DNA of 64,000 nt from Steroidobacteraceae bacterium. Its GTDB lineage: Bacteria > Pseudomonadota > Gammaproteobacteria > Steroidobacterales > Steroidobacteraceae. The notes under the pieces are model-generated. The model saw only the letters and a program-made list of their open reading frames with translations, was not told the DNA's origin and made no database searches. The DNA lies in the NCBI GenBank assembly GCA_027531255.1, contig JAPZRU010000007.1, positions 310,001 to 374,000 on the forward strand, in the 5' to 3' direction. The position numbers and the translations under genes were made by a program. Below, one piece after another: positions 34,155 to 42,130 of this stretch (position 1 is its first letter; every line of letters starts with the position of its first letter).

Positions 34155-35929
34155 ATCGTCTCCGGCGCCGAGACGCCGAGGAGACCGAGGCCGTTGCGCA
34201 GCACCTGCCGCGCCGCGAGCAGCAGTGCGAGGCGCGCGTCGCGCTGCTCCGCGTCGTCGACGATGAAGCGGAAGCCAGGGTTCTCGTTGCCGGCCGCGTA
34301 TGCGCCGTGGAAGTCGGTCGCGAGTTCGCGCAGGTACTGCACGAGCGCGTGCGGCGCGCGCGCGTGCGCCGCGGCTTCGACGACCTCGGGATAGCGCGAC
34401 AGCTGGGTCAGCAGGCGCTTCTCGTGCGGCGCGTCGAGCCGCGCGAGCGAGGCGCGGCCGCGTGCGGCATCGTGCGAGAGCCCACGGTCGGCGAGCTGGC
34501 GCAGCACGCTCGCGACGCGCGCGTGCGCGTACTGCACGTAGTAGACGGGGTTCTCCGAGCTTCGCGACTTCGCGAGCTCGAGGTCGAAGTCGAGGTGCTG
34601 CTCGTGCGAGCGCATCACGTAGAAGAAGCGCGTCGCGTCGTTGCCGACCTCGTCGCGCAGCTGCCGGAGCGTGACGAAGTTGCCCTCGCGCTTGCCCATC
34701 GCGACCTTCTCGCCGCCGCGGTACAGGCTGACGAGCTGCATCAGGCAGACCTCGAGGCAGTCGCCCGGCTCGCCCATCGCGCTCAGGCCGCCGCGCACTC
34801 GCGCGACGTAGCCGTGGTGGTCGGCGCCCAGCACGTCGATCAGGCGGTCGAAGCCGCGCAGGCGCTTGTCGAGGTGGTAGGCGATGTCGGAGGCGAAGTA
34901 GGTCTTCGCACCGTTCGCGCGGACCACGACGCGATCTTCGTCGTCGCCGAACGCGCTCGCACGGAACCAGGTCGCGCCGTCCTTCTCGTAGAGGTGCCCG
35001 TTCGCGCGCAGGCGCTCGAGCGCCGCGTCGATCGCGCCGTCGGTGGTGAGCGAGCGCTCGGAGTACCAGCGGTCGTAAGTGACGCCCATCTGCCCGAGGT
35101 CGTCGCGGATGTCGGCGAGCATGCCCGCGAGCGACTGCTCGATCACGGTCGCGAAGCCCGCGTCGCCGAGCAGTGCGCGCATGCGCGCGATCAGTGCGTC
35201 GACGTGTGCCTCCTTGTCGCCGCCGGCCGGTTCGTCGGGCGGCACGTCCGCGTAGACCGCGGCGACGGGACGGTGGAGCGAGCGCCCGGCGTGCGCCTCG
35301 AGTCGCTCGGCGACCGGACGCACGTAGTCGCCGCGGTAGCCGTTGGCCGGGAACGCCAGCGTCTCGCCGAGCCGCTCGAGATAGCGGAGCCAGACGCTGA
35401 CGGCCAGGATGTCGACCTGGCGGCCGGCGTCGTTGATGTAGAACTCGCGGTGGACGCGGTGCCCGACCGCCTCGAGCAGGTTGCCGAGCGCACCGCCGTA
35501 GGCGGCGTGGCGACCGTGGCCGACGTGCAGCGGGCCGGTGGGGTTCGCCGACACGAACTCGAGCAGCACGCTCTCGCGGGTGTTCGGCGCGGCGCGGCCG
35601 TAGCGCTCGCCCTCGTCGAGGATGCGCAGCAGCTCGGCGTGATGGGCGGCCGGCGCGAGGTGGAAATTGATGAAGCCTGGGCCGGCGATCTCGACCTTCG
35701 CGACCGCGGGGTCGGCCGGCAGCGCCTTCACGATCGCCTCGGCCAGCTGCCGGGGATTGCGTCGTGCGGCCTTGGCGTGGCGCAGCGCGACGTTGGTCGC
35801 GTAGTCGCCGTGGCTGGGATCGCGGGTGCGCTCGATCTCGGGGGGCGACTCGAGGGCCGCGGCCGGCAGGGTGTCGGGCGGCAGCGCTGCGAGCGCTGCG
35901 CGGACGAGTCGGTCGATCGTCGGTTTCAA
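34151..35929 (-). CDS. argS: Arginyl-tRNA synthetase
   Basis: Class I synthetase charging tRNA-Arg. The 592-residue product has the N-terminal Add-1 domain, the HIGH-like ANPTGPLHVGHGRHAAYG, a KMSKS-like segment VAMGKREGNFVTL and the C-terminal anticodon-binding DALR domain. The TTG at 35929 (KPTIDRLVRAALAAL) matches the usual family start. In-frame TTG and GTG codons further upstream are possible, but I see no convincing ribosome site for any of them. Overlaps the SPOR gene. Confidence 0.92.
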   Translation of the reverse strand: MKPTIDRLVRAALAALPPDTLPAAALESPPEIERTRDPSHGDYATNVALRHAKAARRNPRQLAEAIVKALPADPAVAKVEIAGPGFINFHLAPAAHHAELLRILDEGERYGRAAPNTRESVLLEFVSANPTGPLHVGHGRHAAYGGALGNLLEAVGHRVHREFYINDAGRQVDILAVSVWLRYLERLGETLAFPANGYRGDYVRPVAERLEAHAGRSLHRPVAAVYADVPPDEPAGGDKEAHVDALIARMRALLGDAGFATVIEQSLAGMLADIRDDLGQMGVTYDRWYSERSLTTDGAIDAALERLRANGHLYEKDGATWFRASAFGDDEDRVVVRANGAKTYFASDIAYHLDKRLRGFDRLIDVLGADHHGYVARVRGGLSAMGEPGDCLEVCLMQLVSLYRGGEKVAMGKREGNFVTLRQLRDEVGNDATRFFYVMRSHEQHLDFDLELAKSRSSENPVYYVQYAHARVASVLRQLADRGLSHDAARGRASLARLDAPHEKRLLTQLSRYPEVVEAAAHARAPHALVQYLRELATDFHGAYAAGNENPGFRFIVDDAEQRDARLALLLAARQVLRNGLGLLGVSAPETM

Positions 35930-36005
35930 GGCCGGGGTCCGTGGGAGGGCGCGCACGGGACGCGCGTGCGGCCGCAAAGTCTACCCGATGCGCCGCAGCG
36001 GGTGC

Positions 36006-36024
36006 GAAACGGGGACCTTCCCCG
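36006..36024. repeat. Degenerate REP-like palindrome (copy 3)
   Basis: The left arm GAAACGGGG (36006-36014) is identical to that of the palindrome at 5198-5220. After a 5-nt ACCTT loop the right arm keeps only CCCCG (36020-36024), leaving a CGGGG/CCCCG stem. It lies upstream of argS in the gap to the 58-residue gene. Confidence 0.55.
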
Positions 36025-36089
36025 ACGTCGGCGCGGCGTCGCGCCGCTGCCACGGCCGCCGGCAACCGGCGGCGCCGCGGTCGCGGGCG

Positions 36090-36266
36090 TCAACTCGCGC
36101 GGAGCTCGGGCTGCACGCGTTTGCGCAGTTCGTACTCGAACTGGCGCTGGCGCCACGCCCGCAGCGCCTCGCGGTTCCGATGCTCGAGGTAGTCGATGGC
36201 GCGCGGCTCCACCGGTTGCTCGGCCACGCGCCGAAAGCGCTCGACGAGGATGTTGCGATAGCTCAT
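36090..36266 (-). CDS. Hypothetical 58-residue basic helical protein
   Basis: The ATG at 36266 has GGGAG 8 bp upstream, which favours it over an in-frame ATG 48 bp further back. The product is mostly charged and helical (VERFRRVAEQPVEP, then EHRNREALRAWRQRQFEYELRKR), with no membrane segment or cysteine. A well-formed promoter lies upstream. I do not recognise the family. It is divergent from a small DNA-binding-like gene. Confidence 0.5.
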   Translation of the reverse strand: MSYRNILVERFRRVAEQPVEPRAIDYLEHRNREALRAWRQRQFEYELRKRVQPELRAS

Positions 36267-36362
36267 GCCGGCCACTCCCTTCGGCCCCGCGATCGTCAGC
36301 CGGTGGCGATGCACGTCGTATGCCAGCCCACGATCCGCGTGCGCGTCCTCGCGCCCGACGGA

Positions 36363-36395
36363 CTTTATTAAGACCGCTCCTTATAAAGTTGCCAA
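36363..36395 (-). promoter_or_regulatory. Candidate promoter of the 58-residue gene with overlapping inverted repeat
   Basis: Reading leftward: TTGGCA (36395-36390), 18-bp spacer, TTAATA (36371-36366). The spacer and -10 box are covered by an imperfect inverted repeat, CTTTATTAAG (36363-36372) / CTTATAAAG (36380-36388), in an AT-rich island that stands out strongly from the flanking sequence. The repeat could be an operator. Confidence 0.5.
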
Positions 36396-36443
36396 TGTGC
36401 CGGCCACGCCGGCACGACGACCCCTCGCGCAACGCGCCCTCGT

Positions 36444-36449
36444 TATGAT
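36444..36449 (+). promoter_or_regulatory. Possible -10 box for the 56-residue gene
   Basis: TATGAT lies 36 bp upstream of the ATG at 36486, within GC-rich sequence. No good -35 box is seen 16-18 bp upstream, so the assignment is tentative. Confidence 0.3.
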
Positions 36450-36485
36450 CGTCCGCGTCCACCATCTTCGAGGGAGCGAAGATCC

Positions 36486-36656
36486 ATGCGTCGCACGAAG
36501 CGTAATCCCTGGAGCCCGAACGATCTGAAGACGATGAAGCGCCTCGCGGGCCGGCTGTCCGCGAGCCGCATCGCGCGCGAGTTGCGACGCACCGAGGGTG
36601 CGGTGCGCGTGCGCGCGAGCCAGGAGGGCCTGAGCCTGCGCGTGCGCGAGGCCTGA
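36486..36656 (+). CDS. 56-residue Myb/SANT-like helix-turn-helix protein
   Basis: Open from the ATG at 36486 to the TGA at 36654-36656, with AGGGAG 9 bp upstream. The product reads NPWSPNDLKTMKRLAGRLSA then SRIARELRRTEGAVRVRASQ and EGLSLRVRE. The W-S-P start, the I-A-R-E-L helix and the R-T-E-G-A-V-R-V-R-A recognition-type helix match the single tri-helical repeat found in short Myb/SANT-like or GcrA-like bacterial proteins (IARxLGRTEGAVRxRA...GLSLR). A DNA-binding role is inferred from that pattern. Divergent from the 58-residue gene with 219 bp between starts. Confidence 0.65.
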   Translation: MRRTKRNPWSPNDLKTMKRLAGRLSASRIARELRRTEGAVRVRASQEGLSLRVREA

Positions 36657-36717
36657 GGCTCGGCGCCGGGGCCCGTCTCCGCCGCGGTACGGTGCCGGGC
36701 GGGTCCCGCGTCGTTCT

Positions 36718-38940
36718 TCAGGTCACTTCGAGCGGGTCGACGTCGATCGACCAGCGCACGCGTCGCGACTCCGGGATCTCGTCAAGTCGCGGCAGCCAGC
36801 CGCCGAGCAGTTTCTGCAGGGGGCCACGGTTCGCGGCCTCCAGCAGCAGCTGCGCGCGCCAGCGGCCGGCCCGGCGCTCCATCGCGGCGGGCGCGGGTCC
36901 GAGCAGGCGCACGCCGTCGCGAGGCAGGTCGCGCGCCGCGTCGCGCGCGGCCACCAGGAATCGCATCGGCAGCTCGGCCTGCGGCGCTTCCGCGCGCAGC
37001 ACCGCGAGTCGCGTGTAGGGCGGCCAGTGGGCCTGCTCGCGCTCGACGAGCGCCGCCTGCGCGAAGCCGTCGTAGCCGGACTCCAGCAGATTCTTCAGCA
37101 GCGGGTGGTCGGGGCACGCGGTCTGGATCAGCACCTCGCCGGGCCGCGACGCGCGGCCCGCGCGGCCCGCGACCTGCACGATGCTCTGCGCCAGCCGTTC
37201 GGCGGCGCGGAAGTCCGTGCCGAACAGGCCCTGGTCGGCGTTGAGCACCACGACCAGCGTGACGTCCGGGAAATCGTGGCCCTTCGTCAGCATCTGCGTG
37301 CCGACGAGGATGCGCGCCTCGCCCGAGTGCACGCGCTCGAGTGCAGTCTCGATCTCGCCGCGTTTCCTGATGGTATCGCGATCGACGCGTACCACCGGCG
37401 CGCCGGGGAACAGTTCGTCGAGCACGTCCTCGATCCGCTCCGTGCCCTGGCCCACGGGGCGCACTTCGGTCGAGCAGACCGGGCACGCATAGGGCACCGG
37501 CGCTTCCGCGCCGCAGTGGTGGCACGCGAGCACGTGGCGACGCCGGTGCACCGTCAGTCGCGCGTCGCACTGCTCGCAGGGCGCGGTCCAGCCGCAGCCC
37601 GGGCAGAAGAGCGTCGGCGCGAAGCCGCGCCGGTTCAGATAGAACAGCACCTGCGCGCCGGCCTCGAGGTGCCGCTGCGCGGCGATCGCGACGGGCGTGG
37701 CGATGCCGTGGGTCTGCGGCTGCACGCGCAGGTCGACGACGGCGACCCGCGGCTTGCCGGCCGCGCCGGCGCGTTCGGGGAGATCGACCCGGCGATAGCG
37801 ACCCGCGATCGCGTTCTGCAGCGTCTCGAGCGACGGGGTCGCGGAGCCGAGCACGACCGGGATGCCGTGCCGCTGCGCGCGGATCACCGCGAGGTCGCGC
37901 GCGGAGTAGCGGAAGCCCTCCTGCTGCTTGTAGGAGGCGTCGTGTTCCTCGTCGACGACGATCACGCCCGGGTTCGGCAGCGGCACGTAGATCGCGGAGC
38001 GCGTGCCGATCACGACGGGCGCGGAGCCGTCGCGCGCCGCGCGCCACATCGCCAGCCGTTCGCCCGCGGTGAGCCCGGAGTGCAGCACCGCGAGCGGCAC
38101 GGCGAAGCGCGCACGGAAACGCGCCACCGCCTGCGGCGTCAGCGCGATTTCGGGCACCAGCACCAGCGCCTGCTGCCCGCGCTCGAGCGCCTCGCGGATC
38201 ACGCGGAGGTAGACCTCGGTCTTGCCGCTGCCCGTCACGCCGTGCAGCAGGAACGGCGCGAACGTGCCGAGCGCGCCCACGATTGCGTCGACCGCGGACT
38301 GCTGCGCCGAAGTCGGCGCGGGTCCCTCGGCGACGCTCGGCGGTGGCGGCTCCACGGCCGGCACCTCGACGTCGAACGACTCGACCCAGCCGCGCTTCAC
38401 GAGGGCGCGGAGCACGTCGCGCGTGGTGCCGCCGAGCGCGTCGAGTTCCTCGTCGCCGACGGAGCCCGCGCCGAGCGCGTCGAGGAGCGCGCGCTGCCGC
38501 GGGCCCAGCCGGCTGCTGCCGGTCGCGGCCGCGCGGCCCTCGCTGGAGGCGCGCCAGCGCGTCTCGCGCGCGTTCAGCGGGCGGCCGGCCCGCAGCATCG
38601 ACGGCAGCGCGGCGGCGTAGGCCTCGCCGATCGGGTGGTGGTAGTACTCCGCCGCCCAGCGCACGAGGTCGAGCGTGACCGCGTCGAGGACCGGCTCGGT
38701 GTCCAAGACGGAGTGCGCCGTGCGCAGCTTCGCGGGCGGCAGCGTGGACTCCCCGGCCAGTTCGACGATCACGCCCACCATCGTGCGCGATCCGAACGGC
38801 ACTTCGACGCGGAGCCCCGGCCGGAGCGCAGCGGGGTTGCAGCCGGCCGGCGGGCGGTAGTCGAAGCTGCGCCGCAGCGGCGTGTCGAGCGCCACTCGCA
38901 GGAACGGACCGGAGCCGGCAGTGAATGTGACTTTGTTCAC
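36718..38940 (-). CDS. priA: Primosomal replication restart protein PriA (3'-5' helicase)
   Basis: Restarts stalled replication forks by loading the replisome. The 740-residue product has the N-terminal 3'-DNA-binding domain (VALDTPLRRSFDY, then GLRVEVPFGSRTMVGVI), helicase Walker A GVTGSGKTEVYL, DEEH box VIVVDEEHDASYKQQEGFRYSARD, and a zinc region with eight cysteines as four CxxC pairs (CPGC, CEQC, CHHC, CPVC). GTQMLTKGHDFPDV and VAGRAGRASRPGEVLIQT close the helicase core. The GTG at 38940 is chosen because AGGA lies just upstream and the fold starts within 20 residues; a TTG at 38979 is also possible. Confidence 0.93.
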   Translation of the reverse strand: MNKVTFTAGSGPFLRVALDTPLRRSFDYRPPAGCNPAALRPGLRVEVPFGSRTMVGVIVELAGESTLPPAKLRTAHSVLDTEPVLDAVTLDLVRWAAEYYHHPIGEAYAAALPSMLRAGRPLNARETRWRASSEGRAAATGSSRLGPRQRALLDALGAGSVGDEELDALGGTTRDVLRALVKRGWVESFDVEVPAVEPPPPSVAEGPAPTSAQQSAVDAIVGALGTFAPFLLHGVTGSGKTEVYLRVIREALERGQQALVLVPEIALTPQAVARFRARFAVPLAVLHSGLTAGERLAMWRAARDGSAPVVIGTRSAIYVPLPNPGVIVVDEEHDASYKQQEGFRYSARDLAVIRAQRHGIPVVLGSATPSLETLQNAIAGRYRRVDLPERAGAAGKPRVAVVDLRVQPQTHGIATPVAIAAQRHLEAGAQVLFYLNRRGFAPTLFCPGCGWTAPCEQCDARLTVHRRRHVLACHHCGAEAPVPYACPVCSTEVRPVGQGTERIEDVLDELFPGAPVVRVDRDTIRKRGEIETALERVHSGEARILVGTQMLTKGHDFPDVTLVVVLNADQGLFGTDFRAAERLAQSIVQVAGRAGRASRPGEVLIQTACPDHPLLKNLLESGYDGFAQAALVEREQAHWPPYTRLAVLRAEAPQAELPMRFLVAARDAARDLPRDGVRLLGPAPAAMERRAGRWRAQLLLEAANRGPLQKLLGGWLPRLDEIPESRRVRWSIDVDPLEVT

Positions 38941-38955
38941 AGATCCTGTGGATAA
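38933..38955. promoter_or_regulatory. Inverted pair of DnaA boxes at the priA start
   Basis: On the minus strand a perfect DnaA box TTATCCACA (38955-38947) faces, across 5 nt (GGATC, containing a Dam-type GATC), a second box whose plus-strand sequence is TTGTTCACA (38933-38941), one mismatch from TTWTNCACA. The second box contains the proposed priA GTG start. The rest of the 298-bp spacer to the sigma gene contains a 12-bp palindrome GGCTTGCAAGCC (39068-39079) and nothing else recognisable. Confidence 0.6.
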
Positions 38956-39238
38956 AGGTGTGGACGCGCTGGGTGGCAACGTGCCAAGTGCGCGTCACGC
39001 CGAGGCTGCCGCCGGATTGCTCAAGAAATGCGCGATCGAGAGCGATCTCCAGTCTGATCAATGGTTTGGCTTGCAAGCCGAATGCTAGACGCGGCGGTCG
39101 CGACGCGCCCGTGGCGCCAGTTCGCCACGGAATTCTAGCGGTCGCGCACCCCGGCCCGGCCGTCTGCAGGGACCGGCCGCGCCCGGTGGCGGTGCGAGCT
39201 TCGTCAACCGCTGCGCGGCGCGCGCGTTGTCCGCGCCC

Positions 39239-39862
39239 ATGAACGGCTTTGCTACGCTCGCGCTCGCGTCGTCGCCCCGGCCCGCTGCGGAGGGTTCCGC
39301 GGCGCGGGAGGGGCATCTGGACCAGGCACGTGCACTGGATCGCTTCCTGCGCGAAGTCGAGAAGCGTGCGTTCCGCATCGCGCAGATCGCGCTGCGCGAC
39401 GCCGACGACGCGCTCGACGTCGTGCAGGACTCGATGCTGCACCTCGCGCGCGCCTACGCCGCACGCCCGAGCGAGGAGTGGAGGCCGCTTTTTCACCGCA
39501 TCCTCCAGAACCGCATCCGCGACTGCCAGCGCCGCCGCCGCACGCGGTCCCGCGTCTTCGCGTGGTGGACCGCAGGTCGCGCTGCCGACGAGGACGATGC
39601 GCCGGACCCGGTGGAGCAGGCGGCCGCTACCGAGCCCGGCCCTGCCCTGCGGTTCGAGAACGAGGCCGCGATGGCTGCACTCGAGGAAGCGCTGCGCGAA
39701 CTGCCGCCGCGCCAGCAGCAGGCCTTCCTGCTGCGGAACTTCGAGGAACTCGACGTTGCCGATACGGCGGTGGCGATGGGCTGCTCCGAGGGCAGCGTGA
39801 AGACCCATCACTTCCGCGCGGTGCAGGCGCTCCGCGCACGACTGGGCGAGCACTGGTCATGA
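39239..39862 (+). CDS. ECF-type RNA polymerase sigma factor
   Basis: 207 residues from the ATG at 39239. Region 2 (ALDRFLREVEKRAFRIAQIAL, ALDVVQDSMLHLARAY, PLFHRILQNRIRDCQRRRR) and region 4 (LREALRELPPRQQQAFLLRNFEEL, then DTAVAMGCSEGSVKTHHFRAVQALR) are both present. It matches the sigma factors whose genes precede DUF3619 and DUF3106 proteins in Beta- and Gammaproteobacteria. Region 4.2 has the SEGSVKTH recognition helix. The stop overlaps the next gene (ATGA). Confidence 0.9.
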   Translation: MNGFATLALASSPRPAAEGSAAREGHLDQARALDRFLREVEKRAFRIAQIALRDADDALDVVQDSMLHLARAYAARPSEEWRPLFHRILQNRIRDCQRRRRTRSRVFAWWTAGRAADEDDAPDPVEQAAATEPGPALRFENEAAMAALEEALRELPPRQQQAFLLRNFEELDVADTAVAMGCSEGSVKTHHFRAVQALRARLGEHWS

Positions 39863-40248
39863 ACGACGACTTCGAGAGCCGTACCCGCGCGCGGCTGCAG
39901 GACAGTGCGGAACACCTCGACGCCCGCGTGTGCTCGCGGCTGACGCAGGCGCGCCACCTCGCGCTCGCGGAGTACGAGCAGCGCGCGTCGCGGCCCTTCC
40001 GGACTCCGGGCTTCTGGCTGCCGGGCAGCGTGGTGGCCGGTGCGGCGGTGCTGGCGCTGACGGTGTTCCTGGTGCGCCCCGACGCGACGCCTCCGGCCGC
40101 GGCGGTCGCCGCCGTCGAGGACGTGACCAGCGTCGAGGACATCGAACTGCTCGCGGCGGCGGACGGCCTCGATCTGCTCGCCGAAGAGGCCGCGTTCTAC
40201 GAGTGGGCGGGCGAGACCGACGCGCTCGCACCCGCCGCGAGCGGCTGA
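39859..40248 (+). CDS. DUF3619-like single-pass membrane protein, possible anti-sigma factor
   Basis: 129 residues starting in the sigma factor stop (ATGA). The N-terminal cytoplasmic part (ESRTRARLQDSAEHLDARVCSRLTQARHLAL) is followed by one membrane helix (GSVVAGAAVLALTVFLV, about 54-72) and an acidic C-terminal segment (EDVTSVEDIELLAAADGLDLLAEEAAFYEW). Length, layout and position after an ECF sigma gene fit DUF3619. The topology also resembles anti-sigma factors, so regulation of the preceding sigma factor is a reasonable inference, not shown. Confidence 0.75.
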   Translation: MNDDFESRTRARLQDSAEHLDARVCSRLTQARHLALAEYEQRASRPFRTPGFWLPGSVVAGAAVLALTVFLVRPDATPPAAAVAAVEDVTSVEDIELLAAADGLDLLAEEAAFYEWAGETDALAPAASG

Positions 40249-40251
40249 GTC

Positions 40252-40539
40252 GTGCGCGCTGCGTTCGGCCGGCTGGTCACGGCGCTCGCGGGAGGCGCCG
40301 CCCTCGTGCCCGGCCTGCTGGCCGCGGCCGAGCCCGCGACACCCGCGAACCCGGTGCCGCCTGCGGTACGCGCCGTGGAGTCAGCGGATCTCGAACTGCT
40401 CGAGTTCCTCGGCGGCGACGACGACCTCGACGCGGAACTCGACGAATTCCTGGCGCGGCAGCGCACGGACGGCGGTCGCGAGCGAGCGACCGCGCCGACG
40501 CGACCGGCGCCGACGACGAACGGGAGTGGACAGCGATGA
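40252..40539 (+). CDS. Small exported acidic protein of the sigma/DUF3619/DUF3106 operon
   Basis: 95 residues from the GTG at 40252, three bases after the preceding stop; its stop overlaps the DUF3106 gene (ATGA). An N-terminal signal-like segment (LVTALAGGAALVPGLLAAAE) is followed by Pro/Ala-rich sequence, a strongly acidic helix (SADLELLEFLGGDDDLDAELDEFL) and a basic, probably disordered end. The DLELLEFL segment resembles the acidic tail of the preceding protein (DIELLAAADGLDLL), suggesting related interaction motifs. No named family recognised. Confidence 0.6.
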   Translation: MRAAFGRLVTALAGGAALVPGLLAAAEPATPANPVPPAVRAVESADLELLEFLGGDDDLDAELDEFLARQRTDGGRERATAPTRPAPTTNGSGQR

Positions 40540-41141
40540 ACGTAGATGTCAGCCGGGAACGCCGCGCGCGCGCCGGGCACCTCGGGGGCTCGACGAAGGC
40601 CGGCGTGCTGCTGGCCGCGAGCGTACTCGTGCTGGGACTCGGGCTCGTCGGCATCGCGCCCGCGGCCCGTGCCGCCGATGCGCCGGCCGCGGCTGCGCCT
40701 GCCGGACCCGCGCCGACCGCGGGTGTGCCGTGGTCGGCGCTGAGCGCCGGGCAGCAGCAGCTGCTCAAGGGTTTCGAGGAGCGCTGGAGCGCGCTGCCGC
40801 CCGCGCGCCAGTCGGCGCTCGCGCGCGGCAGCGACCGCTATCTCGCGATGACGCCGGAACAGCGCGAGCAGGCCAAGCAGCGCTTCGAGCGCTGGCGGTC
40901 GCTCCCGCCCGAGGACCGCGCCCGGGCCCGCGACCGCTGGCGGGAGTTCGAGCAGCTGCCGCCGGAGGAGCAGGCGCGCGTGCGCGCGAACTTCGAGCGC
41001 TGGCGGTCGCTGCCGCCCGAGCGTCGCGAGCAGCTGCGCGAGCGCTGGCAGCGGATGACGCCCGAGCAGCGCGAGCGCTGGCGCGAGCGGATGCGCGAGC
41101 GGCGCCTGGAGTCGCGGCCGCGCGCCGACCGCCCGCGCTGA
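40536..41141 (+). CDS. DUF3106 family exported protein with Arg-rich helical repeats
   Basis: 201 residues. GGGAG lies 9 bp before the ATG at 40536, which overlaps the preceding stop. A signal anchor or signal peptide (GVLLAASVLVLGLGLVGIAPAARAA) leads to a tandem repeat region from about residue 70: FERWRSLPPEDRARARDR, FEQLPPEEQARVRAN, FERWRSLPPERREQLRER, RMTPEQRERWRER. This LPPEE/R..RWR repeat is the DUF3106 signature. Likely periplasmic. Role in the sigma factor system unknown. Confidence 0.85.
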   Translation: MNVDVSRERRARAGHLGGSTKAGVLLAASVLVLGLGLVGIAPAARAADAPAAAAPAGPAPTAGVPWSALSAGQQQLLKGFEERWSALPPARQSALARGSDRYLAMTPEQREQAKQRFERWRSLPPEDRARARDRWREFEQLPPEEQARVRANFERWRSLPPERREQLRERWQRMTPEQRERWRERMRERRLESRPRADRPR

Positions 41142-41236
41142 GCCGCGTTCGCGCCGCGCGCCGACCGGCCCGCGGTCCTGCATCACGGTTCTTGCGCGCC
41201 GTCGCGCGGCGCGTGTCGCACGCCGCCGACAGACTC

Positions 41237-41265
41237 TTGAGCCCGGGCCCGGTTCTCCGTTACAC
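41237..41265 (+). promoter_or_regulatory. Candidate sigma-70-type promoter of the barrel protein gene
   Basis: TTGAGC (41237-41242), 17-bp spacer, TTACAC (41260-41265), placing the start of transcription about 20 bp before the GTG at 41296. It follows a 154-bp spacer whose first part includes a GC-rich hairpin-forming stretch (GCGCCG/CGGCGC). Confidence 0.45.
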
Positions 41266-41295
41266 CGTGGGAACCGCCGCCGGCCCGAGGCTCCC

Positions 41296-42117
41296 GTGCA
41301 CCCGTCCCTACGCTACCTGCCGTTCGCGTTGCTGTTCGCCGCCACCGCCGCCGGGGCGCGACCGCCGGAGCCCGAGCCCGACAATCTCCTGAACGACCGC
41401 TTCGGCCTGCAGGCCTCCGTCGGCTACGCAGCTTCCTCCACGCGCGTGCGGTTCGACGCGGACGACGGCCGGCTCGGCACGGAGCTCGACCTCGAGGACG
41501 ACCTCGCGATCCCGAAGAACAAGATCGTCGGCCGCGGCGAGGTCTGGTTCCGGATGCGCGAGCGGCATCGCGCGCGGATCTCGAGCTACTACCTCCCGCT
41601 CGACCGTCGGGCGACCGCGCAGCTCGCGCAGACGATCAACTTCGGCAACGACACGTTCGTCGTCAACGAGCTGGTCGAGAGCCAGCTGGAGTTCCGGCTG
41701 CTCGCGCTGTCGTACTCGTACTCGTTCCTGAAGAACGACCGCTTCGAGGCCGCGGCTTCCGTCGGCTTCGACGTGATCGGATTCGAGGCGAAGGCGACCG
41801 TGCCCGCGCGCCTGCGCACGGTGCGCGAGGACCGCTCGGGGCCTGCGCCGCTCGGCGGCCTCGAGGGCACCGCGCGGATCAGCAGCCGCTGGTACGCGGA
41901 GGGCCGTTTCCAGTACCTGTCCGTGAAGATCGACGAGGTCGAGGGCTCGCTGCAGGCCTTCGAGCTGAACGCGCTGTACCGGCTGAACCCGAACGTCACG
42001 TTCGGACTCGGCTACTCGACGTTCCGGATCGAGATCGACTCGCTCGACCCCGGCGACAGCGGCGTGTTCGACCTGAAGACCGGCGGCCCGCAGCTGTTCG
42101 CGCGGGTCGGGTTCTAG
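41296..42117 (+). CDS. Outer-membrane beta-barrel protein, uncharacterised
   Basis: 273 residues with a signal peptide (LPFALLFAATAAGARP) and alternating hydrophobic/polar strands throughout: LQASVGYAASSTRVRF, EVWFRMRERHRARISSYY, EFRLLALSYSYSFL, AAASVGFDVIGFEA, ARISSRWYAEGRFQYLSV, VTFGLGYSTFRIEI. The final residue is Phe (LFARVGF), the usual signal for BAM-dependent insertion. About ten strands can be counted. No binding motif identifies a substrate. GTG start. Convergent with astA, 13 bp apart. Confidence 0.75.
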   Translation: MHPSLRYLPFALLFAATAAGARPPEPEPDNLLNDRFGLQASVGYAASSTRVRFDADDGRLGTELDLEDDLAIPKNKIVGRGEVWFRMRERHRARISSYYLPLDRRATAQLAQTINFGNDTFVVNELVESQLEFRLLALSYSYSFLKNDRFEAAASVGFDVIGFEAKATVPARLRTVREDRSGPAPLGGLEGTARISSRWYAEGRFQYLSVKIDEVEGSLQAFELNALYRLNPNVTFGLGYSTFRIEIDSLDPGDSGVFDLKTGGPQLFARVGF

Positions 42118-42130
42118 CCGCGCGCCGGCC

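Noticed and set aside
38933-38955. A chromosomal replication origin
   Set aside because: Only two DnaA boxes are present, with no AT-rich unwinding region or dnaA/dnaN neighbours; a regulatory site is the better reading.
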